Source: JBDTNL01 sp039933785
GTDB taxonomy: Bacteria > Acidobacteriota > Thermoanaerobaculia > Multivoradales > JAGPDF01
Assembly (NCBI GenBank): GCA_039933785.1
Contig: JBDTNL010000008.1
Coordinates: forward strand, 15,736-79,735
DNA: 64,000 bases
Direction of reading: 5' to 3'
The position numbers and the translations under genes are program-made. A model generated the notes under the pieces. That model saw only the letters and a list, made by a program, of their open reading frames with translations. It did no database searches and had not been told where the DNA came from. Positions 55,080-63,257 of the stretch are shown one piece after another (position 1 is the first letter of the stretch; each line of letters begins with the position of its first letter).

Positions 55080-55455
55080 TCACATCGGCCTCGATCTCGA
55101 TCAGCATCAACGGATCGATCAGCGCCTTGACCTCGACCATGGTCGTGCACGGCGGGTGCGACGCGAAGCGCTCGCCGTGAGCGCGGCCGTACTCTTCCCA
55201 GCGCGCGATGTCGGTCACGAAGAGTCGCGTGCGCACGACCTGCGACAGATCGGCGCCGAGGCCTGCCAGCGCCTGCTCGATGATCTCGAAGCAGCGGACG
55301 GTCTGAGCGTAGGCGTCGCCCGGAGCGTGCACGCCGCCGCCCACCGCGACTGGCGCGGTGCCCGTAACGAAAACGAAATCGCCGGCGCGAAGCGCACGGC
55401 AGTAGCCGACCCTCGGTTCCCAAGGGGAGCCGGAATAGACGCGTTCGAATTCCAT
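55057..55455 (-). CDS. RidA/YjgF family protein
   Basis: This 132-residue protein starts at ATG 55455 behind AAGGAG; the longer frame lies partly in the DUF1232 gene. It has the RidA fold pattern: RVGYCRALRAGDFVFVTGTA, CFEIIEQALAGLGADLSQVV, RLFVTDIARWEEYGRAHGE and a conserved PPCTTMVEVKALIDP. RidA proteins hydrolyse reactive enamine/imine intermediates, though some have other roles. It overlaps the 3' end of hemY on the other strand. Confidence 0.88.
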   Translation of the reverse strand: MEFERVYSGSPWEPRVGYCRALRAGDFVFVTGTAPVAVGGGVHAPGDAYAQTVRCFEIIEQALAGLGADLSQVVRTRLFVTDIARWEEYGRAHGERFASHPPCTTMVEVKALIDPLMLIEIEADVISPRPHG

Positions 55456-55471
55456 CGTGGTGACTCCTTGG

Positions 55472-56044
55472 TCAGCGGCCGAGCTTGATGCCGTGCCGGG
55501 CGAGGAGCGCGCGCAGCCGGTCGTAGAGCCCTCTGCCGAGCAGCGCGTCCGCGGATGAATTGATCCGCTCGAGGACCTTGTCGAGCTCATGCGTCCCGCT
55601 CCAGTGCACCCGGGTGTATTTCTCCAGCTCGCCGCCGAAGGCTTGCGACAGCACGGCGGCGGTGAGCACGAGATCGTCGAGATAGCCGACGGGACCGAGA
55701 ATCGCCTCCGGCAGGAGGTCCAGCGGCAAGACGAAGTAGGCGAGTGTGCCGCCGATCAGAGCCCGGGTACGCTTCGGAACCCTTCGATCGAGCGACAGAC
55801 GCACGAGAAGCAGGAAAAGGTCCGGCGCCAGCAGGAGGACTTCGACCGTCGCCTCGCTCCACTTGCCGGCGTGGCGCTCGACGCCGCCGAGCACGCGCTC
55901 GCGTAAGCGGTCGTAAAACCCCAGAAGCTCTTCATGCTCCGGTTCCGCAACCTGATCTAGCGCGGCCGCGGCGGCCGCGGCGCGTTGCGCGCGCTCCTCC
56001 TCGGTTTCGGCAACCACTGGCAGATCTGCCTGGCTCATCGCCAA
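55472..56044 (-). CDS. DUF1232 (YkvA-like) membrane-associated protein
   Basis: This 190-residue protein has the DUF1232 signature LAYFVLPLDLLPEAILGPVG with YLDDLVLTAAV (residues ~102-135). An Ala-rich coiled N-terminus precedes it. Function of the family is unknown. A second ATG two codons in is equally good. It lies 16 bases upstream of ridA on the same strand. Confidence 0.8.
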   Translation of the reverse strand: MAMSQADLPVVAETEEERAQRAAAAAAALDQVAEPEHEELLGFYDRLRERVLGGVERHAGKWSEATVEVLLLAPDLFLLLVRLSLDRRVPKRTRALIGGTLAYFVLPLDLLPEAILGPVGYLDDLVLTAAVLSQAFGGELEKYTRVHWSGTHELDKVLERINSSADALLGRGLYDRLRALLARHGIKLGR

Positions 56045-56061
56045 CCGATTCTAGCGCTCCC

Positions 56062-57048
56062 TCAGAACATGTACGCGACGGCAAACCCGACTTGGGCCGC
56101 CATCATCATCAAATACATGTGCTTCCAGGAAGGGTGATTCTCGGTCTGGGTGAGGGCGTCGGGGTCGCGGAGCAATAGATACACCGTGTAGATGCCCCAG
56201 GCGGTCAGTAGCACGCCCAACCCGATGAGCAACTGGGGATTCCCGGTCAGGATCGCGTGCGACGGATTCGCCGGATCGCGCAAAATCACGCCTAGGGGCA
56301 ATAGTAACCACGGGAAGACGAAGAACGGGCTGATGATCCAGGCGGCCTTGCGCGGACCGTGGAGGATCGGCAGCGTCTTGCAGCCACCCGCGCGGTCGCC
56401 TTCTATGTCCGCGAAGTCCTTGGTGGACGAGGCACCGATCAGGAAGAGCGCAAAGATTCCCCCGATGAACCAGGGCTCCCAGTGCGCGATATGCGCCACC
56501 ATGGCCCAGCCGGCGACTTTCAACAGGCAGCCGCGCGGAATCGCGATCGTGATGTTGGCCCACATACCGCGCGCCTTGGTGCGGCCGAGGAGCGGAATCG
56601 AATAGATGAGCGTCGACAGGAAGCCCAGGATGTAGATGAAGAAGGTCTCGTGGTGTGAGAGCGGCGCCACCAGCTTGGACGCCCAGTCGCTGTAAGGATA
56701 GACCACCACCAGCCAGGTAGGCACCAGCGCCAACCCGTAGCAGAGCCAGATGAAGATCCAGGCTTCCCGCATCGAGAGCTCGCCGGTGACCAGTGGCCGC
56801 TCAGGCTTGTTGATGCGGTCGATCTCGAGGTCGTAGATCTGATTGATCGCATTGTTTGCGGCGTTCAAGAAGCTCGCGCAAAGCGAGCCCAGCGCCACAG
56901 TCAGGATCACCGACGCCGTGACCGCCCGGGTGGGGTCCGGATTGTGCACCGAGCCGAAGGCGCAGACCGCACCCGAGACGATCCCGAGCAGCGGCGGCAG
57001 CAGAGTGAACGGGCGCGCGAGTTGCGAGTAGAGGCCTAGCTTCTTCAA
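56062..57048 (-). CDS. UbiA-family prenyltransferase
   Basis: This 328-residue integral membrane protein starts at TTG 57048 behind GGGAG. Both Asp-rich prenyl-PP motifs are present: NNAINQIYDLEIDRINKPER and SSTKDFADIEGDRAGG. About eight helices. The sequence is closer in feel to chlorophyll synthase/DGGGP synthase-type UbiA proteins than to CtaB, but the acceptor is not determinable. The adjacent upstream gene encodes a likely isoprenoid alcohol/phosphate kinase fusion, which suggests a prenyl salvage and transfer pair. Confidence 0.85.
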   Translation of the reverse strand: MKKLGLYSQLARPFTLLPPLLGIVSGAVCAFGSVHNPDPTRAVTASVILTVALGSLCASFLNAANNAINQIYDLEIDRINKPERPLVTGELSMREAWIFIWLCYGLALVPTWLVVVYPYSDWASKLVAPLSHHETFFIYILGFLSTLIYSIPLLGRTKARGMWANITIAIPRGCLLKVAGWAMVAHIAHWEPWFIGGIFALFLIGASSTKDFADIEGDRAGGCKTLPILHGPRKAAWIISPFFVFPWLLLPLGVILRDPANPSHAILTGNPQLLIGLGVLLTAWGIYTVYLLLRDPDALTQTENHPSWKHMYLMMMAAQVGFAVAYMF

Positions 57049-57082
57049 AACGAGTCTCCCGCTCCGGATCCTCTGCCGCGGC

Positions 57083-58423
57083 TCAGACCAGCCAGAAGCT
57101 GGCGGTCGCGGCGAGCAGGGCTCCGGTCAGAGTATTGAGAAAGTTGACGGCCTCGTTGTCGAGCAGGCCACGGCTCTCGAGCGTCGCGCCCACCAGGCTT
57201 TCGAGCAGGTTCGCGATCACCGCGGCCACCACGATGGGCACCAACGCCAGCCAGGGGAACAGCCCGACCGCCGCACCGAACGCGGCCATCAGGACCGCGC
57301 CCACGATGCCGCCGAGCGAGCCCTCGAGAGAGATCGCGCCTTCGGTTCCGCGGGGCACCGGCCGGAAGGTAGTGATGAGGAACGTCCGTCGTCCGAAGGC
57401 TTTGCCGATCTCACTCGATGCCGTATCCGCGGCAGCCGTCGCGAGGGCTCCGGCGAAAGCGAGCGTGAAGAGCAGCGGGTGCGAGGTCGTGGCCGCGAAC
57501 ATCGCGCACGCTGCCGGGACCGAAGTCTTGGCTAGAGCGTTGCTCGCGCCGCGGCGACCTCCGCGCTCTTGTGCAATCCCCGCGGCTTCTTTGCGAGCGC
57601 GTCCGAGTTTGGTGCAGCCAGTGCCAATCACGAAGAACGCCAGGAGCAGCAGGTAACCGCGCCAGTCAAGGCCGGCGTAGACCACGCTCCCGAGCACGAC
57701 TCCAGCGAACAGTCCCGAGCGGTTGACCCCGCCGGCAGCGTAGCCCAGGACGCCGAGCGCGAGATTCACCACCAACCCGATGCCCAGGCGGCTGGCGAAG
57801 CCGGGAGCCTGGACGAACGCCGTCCAATGTCCCGCGGTGAGCAACAGACAAAGCAGGAACAGCCCGGTCACCAGCGGGACACCGAGATTGTCGTCGAGAC
57901 CTTGCGGCAGCGATTCCATGAGCGCGGAGGCCAAGGCCGCGGCGATCGAGACCGCGATCGCGAACTCGAGCGAATAGCGGCCGGGCACCGTCCATTGCAG
58001 CAACACGGTCGCCGCGGCGGCGCCGAAGATCCAATACGCCACCGTCCCGGCCCAGCTCTTGCGCGGATTCCACGGCAGCTTCGCCCGGCCGATCGACATG
58101 CCGACGATCGAGGCCATGCCGTCGCCGAACGCCAAGATGCCCCATACCGCTGCCGCGACTTCGATGCGGCGCCAGAAAACCAGGACCAGCACGAGTACGG
58201 CGAGCGGATAGAACACGAACCCCGGCGCCTTGCCCGAGCTTTCCTCGTGCGAGCGCCACATGATGCGCCCGATCTTCGGCAGCAGGGTCAGATTCAGCAA
58301 AACGGCGAGCGCCGCACACGCCGCCGACAGCCCGGGTCCGAGCGGTCGCACGGCGAAGGCCAGCGCCCCGACGCTCATGTGGACGGTCTTACGGACCAGT
58401 TCACCCCGACTCAGGCCCGCCAT
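57083..58423 (-). CDS. Fusion of dolichol/phytol-kinase-like and DUF92 (VTE6-like) membrane domains
   Basis: This protein has 446 residues from ATG 58423 (MAGLSRGELVRKTVHM); a GTG at 58444 is in frame. The N-terminal half (~1-200) is like CTP-dependent dolichol/phytol kinases (LVRKTVHMSVGALAFAV, FGDGMASIVGMSIGRAKLPW, RKSWAGTVAYWIFG). The C-terminal half is DUF92 (LGYAAGGVNRSGLFAGVVLG, AADTASSEIGKAFGRR, GTEGAISLEGSLGGIVGA, NLLESLVGATLE). Plant VTE5 and VTE6 do phytol then phytyl-phosphate kinase steps, so the fusion may perform both for a prenyl alcohol. That function is inferred. It overlaps the epimerase gene by 13 bases. Confidence 0.85.
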   Translation of the reverse strand: MAGLSRGELVRKTVHMSVGALAFAVRPLGPGLSAACAALAVLLNLTLLPKIGRIMWRSHEESSGKAPGFVFYPLAVLVLVLVFWRRIEVAAAVWGILAFGDGMASIVGMSIGRAKLPWNPRKSWAGTVAYWIFGAAAATVLLQWTVPGRYSLEFAIAVSIAAALASALMESLPQGLDDNLGVPLVTGLFLLCLLLTAGHWTAFVQAPGFASRLGIGLVVNLALGVLGYAAGGVNRSGLFAGVVLGSVVYAGLDWRGYLLLLAFFVIGTGCTKLGRARKEAAGIAQERGGRRGASNALAKTSVPAACAMFAATTSHPLLFTLAFAGALATAAADTASSEIGKAFGRRTFLITTFRPVPRGTEGAISLEGSLGGIVGAVLMAAFGAAVGLFPWLALVPIVVAAVIANLLESLVGATLESRGLLDNEAVNFLNTLTGALLAATASFWLV

Positions 58424-59415
58424 GCACCGCTCTCTTTCAACCACCGCAGCGTGTCGGTGAGTCCCTCTCGCAATGGCCGAGCGCGATACCCGAGTTCGTG
58501 TTCCGCCAGAGCGGAGCTGTAAGCCCAGTCGTGGCGGTAGACCTCGACCAGATCCGGCGTGAGTTTCGGGGTCACGCCCCGGAGCCTCGCCATGCTCTTC
58601 TCCGCCGCCCCGAGGACCGTGGCCAGTCCGTCGGGCAGACGTCTGGTCGGCATGCGGACACCGCTCAGCTCGCCCACCGTGCGATAGAAATCGCCCTGGC
58701 TGACATTTTCACCACCGAGCACGTACCGCCGCCCCGCCGGCGCCGCGAGCGCGAGAGCGACGCCGTGCGCGACGTCGTCGACGTAGGCATAGTTCCATCG
58801 CCGGTCCGGGTTGCCGAGCAGCACGGGCATCTTCCGCCGCAAGAGATCGAGCACGTGGCGAACGACGATGTTGCCCTCGGTGAGCTCGCCCGGACCATAG
58901 ATCACTCCTGGATAGACCACCGAGAGCGGCATGCCCGAAGCCATCGCACGCCGCGCGACGCGATCGGCGAGCGTCTTAGTGCGCTGATACGAGTTGATCC
59001 AGGTGCGGTCAGAGAAGGTCGACGGCCCGGAGGACTCGTCGAGCTGGCCGCCGACTCCGCGCTCGGTCGGTCCGAGGGCCATGAAGCTCGAGACATGGAG
59101 CACGCGGCAATTTGCCGCGGTCGCGGCCGCGAGCGCGTTTTCCAAGCCACCGATATTGACGCGATCGAATTCCGCGGCGGGCGCCGCGATCTTCACTAGC
59201 GCCGCGGCGTGCACGAGGGCCTCGCACCCGCGCGCCGCACTCTCGAAGCTCGCGCGGTCGGTGACGTCACCGGCGGCGAACTCGACTCCGGCAGGAAAGC
59301 GCTCACGGTCGGCCCGCGGCCGCACCAGCAGACGCAATGAATGACCGCTACGGTCGAGCTCGCGCACGATCGCGCGGCCGAGGAATCCCGTTCCCCCACT
59401 GACCAGAATGCGCAT
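58411..59415 (-). CDS. NAD(P)-dependent epimerase/dehydratase (extended SDR, HpnA/DFR-like)
   Basis: This 334-residue protein has the Rossmann motif ILVSGGTGFLGRAIV and catalytic Tyr-Lys in SYQRTKTLADR. VIYGPGELTEGNIV and WNYAYVDDVAHGVALAL are typical of the dihydroflavonol-reductase/HpnA branch. Substrate is unknown. It lies 6 bases after the preceding Rmd-like gene in a minus-strand nucleotide-sugar run. Confidence 0.82.
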   Translation of the reverse strand: MRILVSGGTGFLGRAIVRELDRSGHSLRLLVRPRADRERFPAGVEFAAGDVTDRASFESAARGCEALVHAAALVKIAAPAAEFDRVNIGGLENALAAATAANCRVLHVSSFMALGPTERGVGGQLDESSGPSTFSDRTWINSYQRTKTLADRVARRAMASGMPLSVVYPGVIYGPGELTEGNIVVRHVLDLLRRKMPVLLGNPDRRWNYAYVDDVAHGVALALAAPAGRRYVLGGENVSQGDFYRTVGELSGVRMPTRRLPDGLATVLGAAEKSMARLRGVTPKLTPDLVEVYRHDWAYSSALAEHELGYRARPLREGLTDTLRWLKESGAWRA

Positions 59416-59421
59416 CGGCCG

Positions 59422-60324
59422 TCAGCCTCGCGGCGCCACCGACTGCCAGAGATCCTTCAAGGCATCTTCGACACTGTGCCCTGGCGTCCAACCGAGCGCG
59501 CGCGACCGCGAGCTGTCGCCGCACAAGAGGGGATTGTCGAGCGGGCGCATGCGTTCCGGATCGACCTCCACTCGCGCGGGAACTCCAGCGATCACCAGCA
59601 GGCTGTCGAGCGCCTCGGCGATCGAGCGCGAGGCGCCGAGCGCCAGGTTGTAGATCTCGCCCCGGCGCCCCTTCTCGACGAGCAGCGCGAGACCCGCCGC
59701 GCCGTCCTCCACGTGCACGAAGTCCCGGCGTGCGGCGAGATTGCCGACTCGCAGCACCGGATCACGCTCGACGCTCCGAATCGCCGCGAGCTGCGCGGCG
59801 AAGGCCGGGAGTGCGAACGTCGGCGATTGGCCGGGACCGATCAAATTGAAGACTCGCGCCACCGTGGCTCCCCGCCGCAGAGCCAGTAGCTCCGCCGCCG
59901 ACTTGGTGAGCGCATAGGGCGTGCGCGGATCGACCTGCCGGTCCTCGCGGAGCGGCTGCTCGGCCTCCGGCACCGGTCCGTACACCTCGGCGCTCGAGGC
60001 CAGGAGCAGGCGCAAGCCCGCCGCGGCGTTCAGCACGTTCTCGGTGCCCTGCACGTTGACCTGGAAGTACTCCCCCGGACGCTGCCACGACTCACCGACG
60101 TGCGAGAGGCCCGCCAGATGCACGATCGCGTCCGGAGTGGCAGTCTGGAAGGCTTCGGCGAGTGCCGCGGGCGCCAGCACGTCGGCCTCGAAGAGCTCGA
60201 TCTCGAGATGCTCGGGCCGCACGCCGACGAAGCTGCCGCTGACCACGTGGCCGCGCGCTCGCAGATGTCTCACGAGATGACGTCCGACGAAACCGCCAGC
60301 GCCGGTGACGAAAATCCGCATCAA
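59422..60324 (-). CDS. NAD-dependent epimerase/dehydratase, Rmd-like (GDP-4-keto-6-deoxymannose reductase candidate)
   Basis: This 300-residue extended SDR has FVTGAGGFVGRHLVRHL, ASSAEVYGP and the catalytic TPYALTKSAAELLAL. ATG 60324 overlaps the Gmd-like stop by 4 bases. The pairing with a Gmd-like gene suggests reduction of GDP-4-keto-6-deoxymannose to GDP-rhamnose or a related sugar. The specific product cannot be fixed from sequence alone. Confidence 0.8.
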   Translation of the reverse strand: MMRIFVTGAGGFVGRHLVRHLRARGHVVSGSFVGVRPEHLEIELFEADVLAPAALAEAFQTATPDAIVHLAGLSHVGESWQRPGEYFQVNVQGTENVLNAAAGLRLLLASSAEVYGPVPEAEQPLREDRQVDPRTPYALTKSAAELLALRRGATVARVFNLIGPGQSPTFALPAFAAQLAAIRSVERDPVLRVGNLAARRDFVHVEDGAAGLALLVEKGRRGEIYNLALGASRSIAEALDSLLVIAGVPARVEVDPERMRPLDNPLLCGDSSRSRALGWTPGHSVEDALKDLWQSVAPRG

Positions 60325-61292
60325 GCCTTCTTGACTCGGTCGCGCCAGTAGTCCAGCAGGTCGCGGACAGTGGTGTCGAACGGGATGCGCGGCTCCCAGC
60401 CGGTGTCGGCGCGAAACTTCGAGCTGTCGCCGAGCAACACCTCGACGTCGGAAGGGCGCAGGCGATCGGGGTCGACCTCGACCGTGACCTTTATCTTCGA
60501 CAGCGCTAGCAGCTTGTCGAGCAGCGCTCGGATGGTGATGCCCTTGCCGGTCGCGATGTTGTAGACCTCGCCGGGCTTACCCTTGGTGACCGCCAGCCAG
60601 TAGGCGCGGACCGTGTCGCGCACGTCGGTGAAGTCGCGTACCGAGTCGAGATTGCCGACGCGGATGATCGGTTCCTGCAGCCCGGCCTCGATCCGCGCCA
60701 CCTGGCGGGCGAAGTTCGAGGTCACGAAGACCTCGCCGCGCCGCGGACCGGTGTGGTTGAAGCCGCGCGTACGGATGGCGCGCAGGCCATAGCTCATGAA
60801 GTACTGGTAGGCGAGATAGTCCTGGGCAACCTTCGACACCGCGTACGGCGACAGCGGCCGGAGCGGATTGGTCTCCTTGATCGGCACTTCGTCCGGCAAG
60901 ACCAGGCCGTACTCCTCGCTCGAGCACGCGATCTGGACGACCGGGTCGAGCTTCAAGGTGCGAATGGCTTCGAAGATGTTGATCTGGCCGATCAGGTTGA
61001 TGCTCACGGTCTCCGACGGCGCCACCCAACTGGTCGGCACGAAGCTCTGCGCCGCGAGGTGGAAGATGACATCGGGGCGCGCCCGCTCGAGCGTGCGCAA
61101 GGCCGAGGTCGCATCGCTCAGGTCGGTCTCGATGAGGTCGATCTTGCCTTCGAGGTGCTGGATGTTCTCCATCCGGCTGCGCCAACGTCGGGTGCCCATG
61201 ACCTCGACGTCGGGATGGTTGGCGAGCAGGTAGTCGGCCAGATGGGAACCGGCGAAGCCCGTGATACCGGTGATGAGCGCTCTCATTTTCAA
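60321..61292 (-). CDS. GDP-mannose 4,6-dehydratase-like protein
   Basis: This 323-residue extended SDR has ALITGITGFAGSHLADYLL, FHLAAQSFVPTSWVAPSET, the SSEEYGLV motif and catalytic SPYAVSKVAQDYLAYQY. GFNHTGPRRGEVFVTSNFAR is highly typical of Gmd. It converts GDP-mannose to GDP-4-keto-6-deoxymannose. It overlaps both neighbours by 4 bases. Confidence 0.86.
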   Translation of the reverse strand: MKMRALITGITGFAGSHLADYLLANHPDVEVMGTRRWRSRMENIQHLEGKIDLIETDLSDATSALRTLERARPDVIFHLAAQSFVPTSWVAPSETVSINLIGQINIFEAIRTLKLDPVVQIACSSEEYGLVLPDEVPIKETNPLRPLSPYAVSKVAQDYLAYQYFMSYGLRAIRTRGFNHTGPRRGEVFVTSNFARQVARIEAGLQEPIIRVGNLDSVRDFTDVRDTVRAYWLAVTKGKPGEVYNIATGKGITIRALLDKLLALSKIKVTVEVDPDRLRPSDVEVLLGDSSKFRADTGWEPRIPFDTTVRDLLDYWRDRVKKA

Positions 61293-62152
61293 TTCATCCT
61301 CTTGCGGATCAGGTCCATGTAGAGTTCGACGCCCGCGGACCAGGACTCGACCCGGCGGCCGACAAGCGCCTCGAAGCGTTGTACATCCAAAACAGAATAG
61401 GCCGGCCTTGTGGCAGGCCGCGGGAACTCCGCGGTGGTGATCGCCGCGACTTCACCCGTGCTGCCCGCGGCCCCCGCGATTGTGGTCGCGAACTCGTGCC
61501 AGGACACGGCGTCGCGGTTGCGATAGTGCATCAAACCGGTGGCGCCGCGTTCGGCCAGGTCGCAGATCGCACCGGCCAGGAAGGGCGTATAGGTCGGACA
61601 ACCGACTTGATCCGCCACCACACGAACCGGCGTACCTTCGGTGCGTTGGCGCTCGAACAGCCGCAACATCGTGGTCATGAAGTTGGGCCCGCCGGGTCCG
61701 AAGAGCCAGCTCGCGCGCAGGACCAACGCCCGCGGAGATTCGAGCGCCCGCTTCTCGCCCCGCAGCTTGCTCTCCCCGTAGACCGACAGCGGATCGGTAG
61801 CTGCATCCTCGCGGTAGGGGATCTCGGCCCGACCGTTGAAGACATAGTCGCTCGAAACTTGAATCACTCGCGCGCCGATGGTGTCTGCCGCCTCGACGAT
61901 GTGCGCCACGGCGTCGCCGTTTACGGCCAGCGCGTGGTCGCGCTGGGTTTCACAGTCATCCACCTTGGTGACCGCCGCACAGTTGACGATCAACTCGGGC
62001 CGAAAGCTCGTCATCGCGTCGGCGAGCCGGCCGGCGCTCGAGATGTCGACTTGACCGTGAGATGGAGCCAACGCGGGCCATCCACGCCGGCGGGCCTCGG
62101 TGAGCGCAGCGCGTCCGAGCATGCCGGTACCGCCAAGAATCAACGTGCGCAT
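61289..62152 (-). CDS. rfbD: dTDP-4-dehydrorhamnose reductase
   Basis: This 287-residue protein has TLILGGTGMLGRAALTEAR, the RmlD motifs NCAAVTKVDDCE, VISSDYVFNGR-like (VIQVSSDYVFNGRAEIPYRE) and catalytic SVYGESKLRGEKRAL. It catalyses the last step of dTDP-L-rhamnose synthesis. RfbB and RfbC are not in the window. It overlaps the Gmd-like gene by 4 bases. Confidence 0.86.
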   Translation of the reverse strand: MRTLILGGTGMLGRAALTEARRRGWPALAPSHGQVDISSAGRLADAMTSFRPELIVNCAAVTKVDDCETQRDHALAVNGDAVAHIVEAADTIGARVIQVSSDYVFNGRAEIPYREDAATDPLSVYGESKLRGEKRALESPRALVLRASWLFGPGGPNFMTTMLRLFERQRTEGTPVRVVADQVGCPTYTPFLAGAICDLAERGATGLMHYRNRDAVSWHEFATTIAGAAGSTGEVAAITTAEFPRPATRPAYSVLDVQRFEALVGRRVESWSAGVELYMDLIRKRMN

Positions 62153-62192
62153 TTGCCGCCCAACCGACGCTACCGTGACCGCGGGCGCGGCC

Positions 62193-63257
62193 CTAGGTGA
62201 CGCCGACCTCGCAGTTGTCGCCGACCATGAAGCGGTAAGCCTTGGGTTTGAAGTCGGTCTTCACGATCCGCACGTTGCGGCCGATCAACGAGCCGTCGAT
62301 GCGCAGCGAAATATCGCGAATCTCACTGTCGGCCAGCACGATCGAGTTCTCCACCTCGCAGCGCACGATCAGGCAGCGATCGCCGATCGAGGTGTACGGA
62401 CCGATGAAGGCCTGCTCGATGCGCACGCCGGCGCCCAGAATGACCGGCCCGCGCACCACCGAGTCGATGATCTCGGCGCCTGCGCCGATTTCGACCCGGC
62501 CTTCGATCGACGATCCAGGGATCTTCGGCGGCAAGCCATTGTCGATCGCGTCGAGCACGATGCGGTTGGCTTCGAGCATGTCCTCGAGCTTGCCGGTGTC
62601 CTTCCACCAGCCCTGGACCACGTGCGGTTTCACGGTCAGTCCGCGATCGACCAGATCCTGAATGGCATCGGTGATCTCGAGCTCGCCGCGCCGCGACGGC
62701 TTGATGCGCCGCACCGATTCGAAGATCGTGCGATCGAACATGTAGACCCCGACCAGCGCGAGATTGCTCTTCGGCTCCTTGGGTTTTTCGACCAGGCGCA
62801 CCACGTCGCCATCGGCGGTGAGCTCAGCGACACCGAACTGCGAGGGGTTCGGTACCTCGGCGAGGAGGATCTCGGCATTGCAACCCGAGGCCCGGAACTC
62901 TTCGACCAGACTGGTGATGCCGCGCGCGATCAGGTTGTCGCCGAGATACATCACGAACGGATCGTCGCGCAGAAAGTCTTCTGCGATCAGTACTGCATGT
63001 GCGAGACCGCGCGGCGCGTCCTGCTCGATGTAGGTGACGCGAGCGCCGAACCGTGAGCCGTCGCCGACCGCGGCGCGGATCTCGTCCTTGGTGTCGCCGA
63101 CCACGATGCCGATTTCGGTGATGCCGGCGGCCACGATCGCCTCGATGCCGAAGAACAACACCGGCTTGTTGGCGACCGGCACCAGCTGCTTGGCCGAGGT
63201 GTAGGTCAACGGGCGCAGGCGCGTGCCCTTGCCGCCGGAGAGGATGAGCCCTTTCAT
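62193..63257 (-). CDS. rfbA: Glucose-1-phosphate thymidylyltransferase, long form
   Basis: This 354-residue protein has the nucleotidyltransferase motif GLILSGGKGTRLRPLTYTSA, YLGDNLIARGI and LVGVYMFDRTIFE. A C-terminal left-handed beta-helix follows (SSIEGRVEIGAGAEIIDSVV, VRGPVILGAGVRIEQAFIGP). The extended C-terminus matches the RmlA-long group, which is also found in antibiotic sugar and archaeal pathways. It makes dTDP-glucose. ATG 63257 overlaps the stop of the LptD-like gene. Confidence 0.87.
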   Translation of the reverse strand: MKGLILSGGKGTRLRPLTYTSAKQLVPVANKPVLFFGIEAIVAAGITEIGIVVGDTKDEIRAAVGDGSRFGARVTYIEQDAPRGLAHAVLIAEDFLRDDPFVMYLGDNLIARGITSLVEEFRASGCNAEILLAEVPNPSQFGVAELTADGDVVRLVEKPKEPKSNLALVGVYMFDRTIFESVRRIKPSRRGELEITDAIQDLVDRGLTVKPHVVQGWWKDTGKLEDMLEANRIVLDAIDNGLPPKIPGSSIEGRVEIGAGAEIIDSVVRGPVILGAGVRIEQAFIGPYTSIGDRCLIVRCEVENSIVLADSEIRDISLRIDGSLIGRNVRIVKTDFKPKAYRFMVGDNCEVGVT

